Assembly: GCA_016858145.1 (NCBI GenBank)
Contig: JAEHOE010000062.1
Span: 620,001 to 684,000, forward strand
DNA: 64,000 nt
DNA from: Edaphochlamys debaryana
Taxonomy: Eukaryota; Chlorophyta; Chlorophyceae; Chlamydomonadales
Reading direction: 5' to 3'
Part shown: one piece after another, positions 56,201 to 64,000 of the stretch
Numbering within the stretch: position 1 is the stretch's first letter
Layout: each line of letters begins with the position of its first letter
Notes under the pieces: model-generated
Seen by the model: the letters and a program-made list of their open reading frames with translations, nothing else
What the model was told of the DNA's origin: nothing
Databases searched by the model: none
Program-made: the position numbers and the translations under genes

Positions 56201-59200
56201 CGCAGCTGTTCGAGCACTACCGGTGGGGGAGGGGGGGGGGGCAGGGGGAGGGTGGGCAGGGTGGTCACTCGTGGCTTGTGGCGGCACTGCAGGGGGCAGG
56301 CAGTTTCCTGACAGGATCGGGGTGTAACCGCTGCGCACTCGTCCGTCGGCTGAGCGGCCCAGTGCCTGCCGCCGCGACCCCGGACCCAGAGGCTTGCCCG
56401 CCTGCCCTCACCCCGACCCCAGCCCGCCTCCTATTTCCCCCGCCCCCGCCCCCCAATTCCCCCCAGCATCCGCCCTCCCCGCGGCGTGCTGCTGTACGGC
56501 CCCCCCGGCAGCGGCAAGACGGTGCTGGCGCGGGCGGCGGCTGCGGACGCGGGCGCCCGAGTGCTGCTGGTCAACGGGCCGGACGTGGTGTCGGAGTACT
56601 ACGGTGGGGGGGAGGCCTGGGGGAGGGGGGCGTGGGGGAGGGGTGGTGGCCTCCTTGGCGGCGGGGCGGCGGGGGCGTGGGGACCGGGGGTTACAGGCGA
56701 GGGGGGGGGCCTGGAAGGACTGAGCCGCGTGCACCCCGCCCCCCTGCCCTCCCCTGCCCTCTCGCCTCCCCCCCTGATCCCTGGACTGCCCCCGCCTACC
56801 CTACCCCATCCGCACCCACACGCCGCAGGCGAGTCCGAGGCCGCCCTCCGCGGCATCTTCGCCGCCGCCGCCTGCCCCTGCCTGGGCCCCTGCGTGGTGC
56901 TGCTGGACGAGGTGGACGCACTGGCGCCCGCGAGGGGGTCAGGTGTGTGTGGGGGGGAGGGGGAGGAGGGGCGGGGGGGACGGGGGAGAAGGGGAGGGGG
57001 AAGGGGGGAGGGGAGGGCGGTTGGAAGGGAGAGGGGGTAAGTAGGTAGGGAGGAAGAACGTGCAAGCAAGGGGAGGAGGGTACGACAGGCACGGCACGGG
57101 GCCGGCGGTCGTACACGCCTGAGGTTCGGCGTAGGCTAGGCAGAACGCTGCGTGACACGAGGAGGTCAGGACGTGGGGGGCTGAGGGCTCTCGTTGGCGT
57201 CACTGGACGTGCCTCCTCTGCCGTTTCATCTCGTGCTCCCCTCTGCTTCCTGACCTCCTCCCCGCTACCGCCCCCCCCCCTTCCCCCCAGGCTCCTCCGC
57301 GGGCTCCTCCGACGTGGCCTCCCGCCTGGTGACGGCGCTGCTGACGCTCATGGACGGAGCCGCGGAGGGGGGGGAGCGGGGGCAGGGAGGTGAGCGGGTG
57401 TAGGGGGGTGGAGGAGAGGGGCGGACCCCAATCGGCCCCGGGTCAAGAGCAAGCGGGAGCTCTCACCACCACAGGGGCCGCACAGCAGCCGCGCAAGGGG
57501 CGGCACCCATGGCGCCCATGGCGCCACACGAACGCCGTCTCTTGCGGCATTGGAGAATGCGCTGAGCCCATACCACTTTCTCTTCACACACCATCGCTGA
57601 GACCACTCCCCGAGATGCCAGGATGTCGCGCACCGCAGCCGCCCCACCCTTCCACCTTGCCCCTCCACCTCCCCTCCCCACCCCAGCCCCTCCCCCCCGT
57701 CCCGTGGTCGTGATCGCCGCCACCAACCGCCCCGACGCGCTCGACCCCGCCCTGCGGCGCCCCGGGCGGCTGGAGCGGGAGCTGGAGGTGGGGGTGCCCT
57801 CGGCGGCACAGCGGCAGGAGGTGCTAGGGGCCAGGTGTGCATGGGCAGGGGGGGGGGAGGGGGTGCTTGAAGCTGATATGCGGGAGGGCGTCTAATGATG
57901 ATAAAGGTCGGGGGGGAGGGAGGTAGCGGGGGGGGAGGGGTGCCAGGGGCGATCGTTGCTGAGGGCGGGCTGCCAGGGGATTGCTTGGGGGATGCTGGGA
58001 CGTGGGGATTGCTCGGAGGTTGGGGGCTGGGGACAAGGGCAAGCACCCTACTGAGCCTGGGCCGGCCCTCATGCTGGCACTCTGAAGAGCCACCACACGG
58101 GCTGTGAAGGGCTGGTCGGCATGGGGACCTGCAGCCCCGCCCGCACCCCACAACCCAGACCCCCCCCGGCCCGTTCCGACCCCCTCCCCCAGGCTGCGCG
58201 GCGTGCGGCACGTGCTGACCCCCGGGCAGGTGGCGGCGCTGGCGGCGGCGGCGCACGGCTTCGTGTCGGCGGACCTGGCGGCGCTGGTGGGGGGGGGGGG
58301 AAGGGGGGAGAGGGCGAGAGGGACTTGCAGGGCAATCGTTGTTGGGGGAGGGGGACCTGGCGCCGGGGCGTACGGCGTGCGGGTGTTGATTGGTGGGCGG
58401 GATTGCGTCGTACCCGTACCATACTGCCAGGGCGCACATTCGGGCCGGGGACGTGGGCGGGGAGCAGGCGTGCCAGCACGGTTGCCAGCATGCCGTGGCC
58501 CCGAAGGCCTGTGCGCCCGCCCTGCCTCTCTTGCCTCCCGCACGCAACAACACCCCCCCTCCCCCTCTCCCCCCCCGTCCCCTGCGGCAGGTGGATGAGG
58601 CGGGGCTCAATGCGCTGCGGCGGATCGCTGCGGGGGCGGCCGTGGCCGGCGCTGGTGCAGGGGCTGGTGCAGGGGCCGGTGCAGGGGCGAGCACGGCGGA
58701 GGAGGCCGCTGTCACTCTGGAGGACTTCAGGTGGGGACGTGCCCATGCCCTACGCCTATGCCTGCCCTGCCTCGCGCCCTCGCGCCCTCTTGCCCCCCCC
58801 CGTTCTGTACCTTCAGCTTCCCTGGACCGCCTCTCCTCTGCGCTCCTCCCCCACCCCTCTCCCCCCCACACCGACCCCTGCCCCTCCTCCCGACCCAACC
58901 CCTCTGCGCCCCTCCCCGACCCCCCGACCCCCCAACCCCCCAAGGGCCGCCGAGACGCGCGTGCGCCCCTCGGCCCTGCGCGAGGTGGCGGTGGAGGTGC
59001 CCTCTGTGCGGTGGGGCGACATCGGCGGCAACGCGGGCGTCAAGCAGGCGCTGCGGGAGGCGGTGGAGTGGCCGACGAGGGCGGCGGGGTGAGAGGGGGC
59101 TGGGGGAACTGGGGACTTGAGAGTATGGGTTCTGGAGTCACCGTGAGGCGCGGCCGAGGGAGAAGGGACGGGGATTACGCACCTGCGAGGAATGCCTCCT

Positions 59201-61500
59201 GCCTCACCTTTCTAATCCCCCCCGTCAGCTGAAGCACTCGCCCCCTCCAACTCCCCTTCCCCCTCCCCCTCCCGCTCTCCCTCCCCCCCAAAGAGCCATG
59301 GCCCGCTTCGGCGCGCAGCCCCCCCGGGGGGTGCTGCTGTACGGCCCCCCCGGCTGCTCCAAGACGCTGCTGGCGCGGGCGGTGGCGTGCGAGGCGGGGC
59401 TCAACTTCGTGGCGGTCAAGGGGGGGGAGCTGGCCAGCAAGTTCGTGGGGGAGAGCGAAAAGGTATGTGGGGGGTGGGGGGGGAGGAGTGGCGGGTGGGT
59501 GAGGAGGCTCGGGCGCGGAGTAAGCCGATGGGGAGAGCGGAACTGCCTGCACAGCTTCGCCCTCCCTGCTTCCACCAGGTACGGGGCGCAGGCTCCTCGT
59601 GCTCCGTCGCCTCCTCCTCCTAAAGACACCCCGTTACTCCCCCGCGTGCCTTGCCCTTGCCTCCCGCGCCCGCGCCCCTCCCGCTTCCTTCCCCCCACGC
59701 CCTCCACCCCCTACCCTCCCCTCGCCTGCCCTCCCCTGACCCCCATTTCAGGCCGTCGCGTCCCTCTTTGCCCGCGCCCGCGCCACCGCCCCCTGCGTGC
59801 TCTTCTTCGACGAGCTGGACGGCCTGGTGGGCTCCCGGGGCGGCCCGGGGGAGGAGGCGGCGGGCGGCGGGGGCGTGTCGGAGCGGGTGCTGAGTCAGCT
59901 GCTGACGGAGATGGACGGACTCACGGTGAGGGGGGAGGGCGGGATGAGGGTGAAGGGCTGTGGTGGGAGGCCGAGGGATGCCCGAGGAAGGCCCGAGGGA
60001 TGCCCGAGGAAGGCCCGAGGGAGGCCCGAGGAAGGCCCGAGGGAGGCCCGAGGAAGGCCCGAGGGAGGCCCGAGGAAGGCCCGAGGGAGGCCCGAGGAAG
60101 GCCCGAGGGAGGCCCGAGGGGGTCAGGAGGGGTGGGCAGTGGGCTGGGTCAGCCGGAACACCGGCCTGTTGCGTCTCTTCCCCCCCCTCTTCCACCCCCA
60201 CACACACACGCACGACCACACTCCTCACCGTGCCTCCTCTCCCCTCCCCCCCCCCCGGCCCCCCCGCCCCCACCCGTTTCAGGACCGGGGCGGCGTGACG
60301 GTGCTCGCCGCCACCAACCGCCCCGACCGCCTCGACCCCGCCCTGCTGCGGCCGGGGCGCTTCGACCGCCTGGTGTACGTGCCGCTGCCGGATGCGGACG
60401 CACGGTGCGCGGCCCGGGCAGGGCGGGGCGGGAGGGTATGGGGATTCTACATAGTGCGGGGCGGCCCCTTGTCAGAGGATGAGCCGCGGTGGCGGAAGGG
60501 GCGCGAGGGTCGCCCATGCAGGACACCGCAAGGCGTCCTCCCGAAGTCACCGCCCTCGAATCCGCCAGCTTTGCACCTCCCCTCCTTCCCTCCACCCATC
60601 TCACTTCCCGTCCCCTGCCCCCCAACCCACCCCCACCCCCCAACCCCAGGTCTGAGATCCTGCGCCTGCAGCTGCGCCGCACCCCTGTGGCCCCCGACGT
60701 GTGCCTCTCCGCCCTGGCTGCCCGCACCTCGGGGTTCAGCGGGGCGGACATAGCGGCACTGGTGGGGCCTGGGGGGAGGGTAGGGGGAGGGGCTTTGCAC
60801 TGGCAGGGGCGGGTAGGTTGGGATGTTCTTGAGCAGGGATGAGCGGGCAGGCAATTCCTAGGGTGGGGTGGTGGTGGTGTCTGAAGAGATGCATTGGAGC
60901 CGTAGATCTGGGCGAGGCCACCAGCGCCTTCTTAACCCCGCAGCCTTCCTAGAGTGCAAGTTAGTACTCGTTTGCCGACCCGCACCACTGCATTCCTCCC
61001 CCAATACCCCCCTCCTCCTTTAATAAGGTCCGGGAGGCGGGCCTCGCGGCGCTGGAGGAGGACATGGGCGCAGCGCAGGTGGGCGTGTGGCTGGGGGGGG
61101 GGGGCGTGCGGGAGGGCCATGGGCAGGAGGCGGGGGAGGGCCCCGGCCCGTGCGTCTGTAACCGCACCTCCCGAGCCTCAGGGGGCGCTGCCGCTGCCTG
61201 CCACCCCTCGCCCACTCCCCTTCAGCTTGGCCCCCGTGGCTCGGCCCCAACCGCCTCAACCACGCCACGCTTACTCCCCTCCTCTCCCTCTCCCCCTCGC
61301 GCGACTGCCCCCCTTTGAACCCCCACCCTTTCATCCCCACCCCCTCTACCCACCTCCTCTACCCATTCCCCCGCCCCCTCCCTCCCCAGGTGTGCGCCCG
61401 GCACTTGGAGGCCGCGCTGGCGCTGGTGCGGCCCTCCGCGGGGGCCTCCCTGGCGCTGCTGACGGCGTACGCGGGCATGCAGCGGGCGGCGGTGGCGTGA
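53247..61500 (+). CDS. AFG2: AAA+ ATPase of the AFG2/SPATA5/CIP111 family
   Basis: Predicted 1114 residues, two AAA modules in tandem. Exons: 53247-53390, 53640-53853, 54239-55083, 55432-55840, 56105-56222, 56467-56603, 56829-56942, 57291-57389, 57687-57834, 58193-58286, 58591-58730, 58945-59088, 59294-59462, 59752-59925, 60283-60404, 60650-60761, 61028-61078, 61390-61500; all phases close. The N-terminus ([15 protein letters not shown]...GQVVL) resembles a Cdc48-type N domain. D1: Walker A GPPGSGKT (588-595), Walker B LLDEVD (647-652), [13 protein letters not shown]2: Walker A GPPGCSKT (886-893), Walker B FFDELD (943-948), [14 protein letters not shown]. The Cys-Ser in the second Walker A is typical of AFG2/SPATA5 rather than CDC48. 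The yeast member releases Rlp24 from pre-60S ribosomes; Arabidopsis CIP111 binds calmodulin. Large Ala/Gly-rich insertions sit before D1, mainly in exons 54239-55083 and 55432-55840. Confidence 0.93.
56016..56050. repeat. (CCCCA)n microsatellite
   Basis: About seven CCCCA units form the polypyrimidine-side tract of intron 4 of the AFG2-like gene, just before exon 56105-56222. Confidence 0.9.
59968..60120. repeat. 11/22-bp minisatellite in AFG2-like intron 14
   Basis: Tandem AGGCCCGAGG(A/G) units, paired into a 22-bp period, between exons 59752-59925 and 60283-60404. The whole intron (357 nt) is stop-free in the coding frame. Confidence 0.9.
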
Positions 61501-61902
61501 GGGGGCGGGGGGGGGCGGGGGGGGAGAAGGGGGGGAGGGGGGTCGAGTTACGCGAAAAGCAAGGCCAGCAATGCAACAAGTGCACTGGTCGGCGACCACC
61601 CGCATCCCTGCTCTTGCGAGCCGAGAGCGGGGGCGGGGGGGGGGAGGCGTAGGGGGGGAGGGGGTTCGAGCTGGGGAGGGGGGCGTTGCGGTGGCGTTCG
61701 CGTGAGGGGCGGGGGATAGGCTTGCAGTGAGGCGGGTGGTTGTGGGTTGGAGGGAGAGGCGCAACGACGCTCTTGGTGTGCTGACCCAGTAATGGTCCTG
61801 AGCTCGCTCGTGGTGTGTGGCCCGCCCGGCCCAGGCGTGCGTTTGTTTGGGTGAGGGGGAATGGCACAGGGCGGCGGGGGCCCCACGTGGACAGAGGCCC
61901 CT

Positions 61903-61907
61903 TGTAA
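61903..61907 (+). terminator. TGTAA polyadenylation signal of AFG2-like gene
   Basis: TGTAA about 400 nt after the stop at 61500. A G-rich tract (61500-61700) lies between. Confidence 0.6.
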
Positions 61908-62485
61908 TTGTCCATCTGCGTGTGTACGCATGGTCAGTAAAAAGGTGAAGACAGGTGTGGCAGAAGGCCGCATCCCAGGGCCGAGGCGCACGACAGCGCG
62001 TGATGTGCCTGATGTGCCCTCTGGGCCCATCGTCCTACCTCGGGCCCCGGCCCGGGCAGCCAGACAGCCATCACCGACGTCCCCCAAGGCCCGCGCTCGC
62101 TTGTCATGCACTTCAGCTTTGTGCCAAGGCCCCGCCGGCCGCCCCTCCCCCCCCCCGCTAACCGACTGCGCACGTGACCGGCTGTCGTCGGCTGCCACAA
62201 CCCAAGTCGCCGCAGCTCGCTTCGCACAGGTACGACGCCCTGCCCGGGCTTATAACAAAGTTCGGGTAGAAAGAAACGCGCGACGCTGCCGCCGATCACC
62301 GCCGCGGTTTGTCCGCCGCGTTCGCCAAGTTCGCGATGGACTCGATCGCGCATACAAGCACCCGCACTGTAGTATGAGCTCACAGTACATGTTGTGGGGT
62401 AAAGCAGCTGCAGAAGTCACACGTTTCGGCGAGGCCCAGGCGAGCTAGGAACCCTACTTATGGACTGACTACCAGGGCCTAGTGT
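61908..62485. other. Intergenic, no supported gene
   Basis: Between the AFG2-like poly(A) signal and the tentative gene start at 62486. No conserved frame or element recognised; it could hold the next gene's promoter. Confidence 0.5.
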
Positions 62486-64000
62486 ATGCCTAGAGACTCG
62501 ACTGGAGAACAGGTTGATAGCTGGAAACAGGCCGCTCCCGGCTCATTCGGTTGCGCGCCGTCCTGTCGGGCGGAGCCCTCGCGCCCGAGCCCATCGCCAG
62601 AGCTTGAAGACACTCTTGGTATAAGTGAAGACGGCACAAGACTCACCATAGACGCTCGCATAGCGGGCGCGCGAGAGAATTATCGCAGTGGCGCTGGACG
62701 CGTGTCTCCGCCTCGCAGCGAGCCTGTAAGTGCCCATAAGCTTTTGTGCAGCGCGCGTGTTGCGGAAAAGCCGCTGCAACTTAACTTAACGGGGCACGTG
62801 CATTGCGGGGTCGCCTTTTTCTGCTCGTGTCGTCCGTTCGCGTGGCGGCAGCCGGTAGATATCTCAAGCTCAGCACTAGGGGCTGATCAGAGGCAGGGCT
62901 CGCCGAGGGCGGGGGCGAGGGCATGTGGTGGTGCCAGCGCAGCGCTGCCACAGACTCGCGACCCCGGCGACCCGCCACAGCAGTGATCTTGTAACGGAAG
63001 GAGATGAGGTCGACCGGCGTGAAGCGGGCGGTGTCCAGACACTGGGTTTGCATCGCTTGCACATCGCCGCCCGGTCGCACGAGGGACCTCAGGGCACGTT
63101 CGTGCTGCTAACTCCCGATTTTTCGGCGCGTACCCATATCCTACCCGGGGGCACGACGGAGGCCTCGGGACTCTTCACCCGCCAGCCCAGGCGCTCTACA
63201 CGGGCTCCACACCGGCCCTTGACTTCGTGCACCCGTTCGTGCCCGCAGAGTGCAACACCTTCCGAGGCCCCAACCACCGCCCACCACCTCCCGTGGCGTA
63301 CCGTAGCCCGGTGGACCACCCGACCCACTCTTCCGCAGCCCTACCGGTGCCCCTACGCGCCGCTGCCGGCTGGAGCCCGCAGCCGCTTCCAGCCATGGCT
63401 GGCTGCACGCCCGGCCAGGCGGCTCAGGTGGGCAGACGGGTGGTGGGTGAGGAAAGGCAGAAGGCTCCACCTGAGCAGCCCCCTTCCTTCGGTCATAAAA
63501 TGTCCTCACCTTCAGGGCACGGCCTCCCTTCCAGCCCCCCCTGCCCCCAGCCTGCCCCATGTCCCAACCCCGTGCCCCCCACACACGCCCAGCGGCAGGC
63601 CTCCACACAATGATGGCGCCACCCAATCACACCCTCTCCGCAGGTGACGGCTCTGGTGGGTGACGTGGCCACCGCCCAGACCATCTGCACGGGCCCCGAC
63701 GTGGCGCTGCTGGGGGCGCAGGTGGGGGGGAGGGGGAGGGTGGGGGGTAGGGAGGGGGTGTGGGGGGGTCAGGGAGGAGGGTTAAGGGGAAGAAAAGGGA
63801 GGGAGGGGAGGAGAGGGGAGAAGAGGTGCTGCAGGCCGGGAAGAGCAGAGGGGCAGGTTAGGAAAGGGGGAGGGAAAGACGAATGCACGAGGGTTCTTGT
63901 CTGAACGAGTGATGGCGCCAGGCGTTGGCGAATGCAGGAGACCGCTTGGCGATGCGAGTGATGTCGCCAGGGCCAAGTGGCTGAGTTTGAGCTTCCGCAT
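62486..64000 (+). CDS. Unrecognised gene, 5' part (tentative)
   Basis: Three candidate exons join in phase 0: 62486-62725 (80 codons, donor CCT|GTAAGT), 63191-63427 (79 codons, acceptor GCCCAG, donor CAG|GTGGGC) and 63644-63721 (26 codons, acceptor CCGCAG, donor CAG|GTGGGG). Each is a multiple of three. The second encodes a Pro-rich stretch (CNTFRGPNHRPPPPVAYRSP) and the third VTALVGDVATAQTICTGPDV. I do not recognise a family. Exon 1 and the start are the weakest part; exons 2 and 3 are better supported. The gene continues past the right edge. Confidence 0.4.

Noticed and set aside
53247..61500. Assignment as CDC48 or a peroxin AAA ATPase
   Set aside because: The second Walker A GPPGCSKT and overall layout fit AFG2/SPATA5/CIP111; CDC48 has GPPGCGKT and PEX1/PEX6 have a degenerate D1.

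Overview
This window looks like nuclear DNA of a volvocine green alga, Chlamydomonas reinhardtii or a close relative. The base composition is very GC-rich. Genes are split by many short GT-AG introns, TGTAA polyadenylation signals occur, and the protein families (CTR-type copper transporters with Cys-Met motifs, substrate-binding-protein/cyclase fusions, SBP/SPL-related proteins) fit that group. I rebuilt exons by hand from splice sites and reading phase. For almost every gene the exon phases close exactly; the exceptions are stated. I saw no tRNA, rRNA, CRISPR array or recognisable transposon.

Layout. 1-3220: higher-order tandem repeat of ~185-bp units, continuing off the left edge. 6382-15430 (-): receptor-like class III nucleotide cyclase, copy 1. 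18066-29745 (-): a ~2860-residue multi-pass membrane protein whose core matches the C-terminal half of SPL1/CRR1-type transcription factors but which has no SBP zinc finger. 31484-37057 (-): copper transporter CTR2. 37918-42084 (+): CTR3, divergent from CTR2, sharing its Cys-Met ectodomain but lacking the transporter helices. 44212-52818 (-): cyclase copy 2. 53247-61500 (+): two-domain AAA ATPase of the AFG2/SPATA5/CIP111 family, divergent from cyclase 2. 62486 to beyond the right edge (+): possible start of an unrecognised gene.

How the genes may work together. CTR2 and CTR3 are known in C. reinhardtii as copper-deficiency genes controlled by CRR1, an SBP-domain factor that binds GTAC cores. 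Here they share an 860-bp promoter containing GTAC cores, and the next gene downstream of CTR2 encodes a membrane protein carrying the CRR1/SPL1 C-terminal module plus a Cys/His-rich cluster. A copper-related role for that protein is inference from homology and position. The two cyclases flank this block. Each couples a bacterial-type solute-binding ectodomain through one membrane helix to two cyclase half-domains with complementary losses: C1 keeps the metal aspartates, C2 keeps the transition-state Asn/Arg. This predicts a single composite active site controlled by an extracellular ligand.
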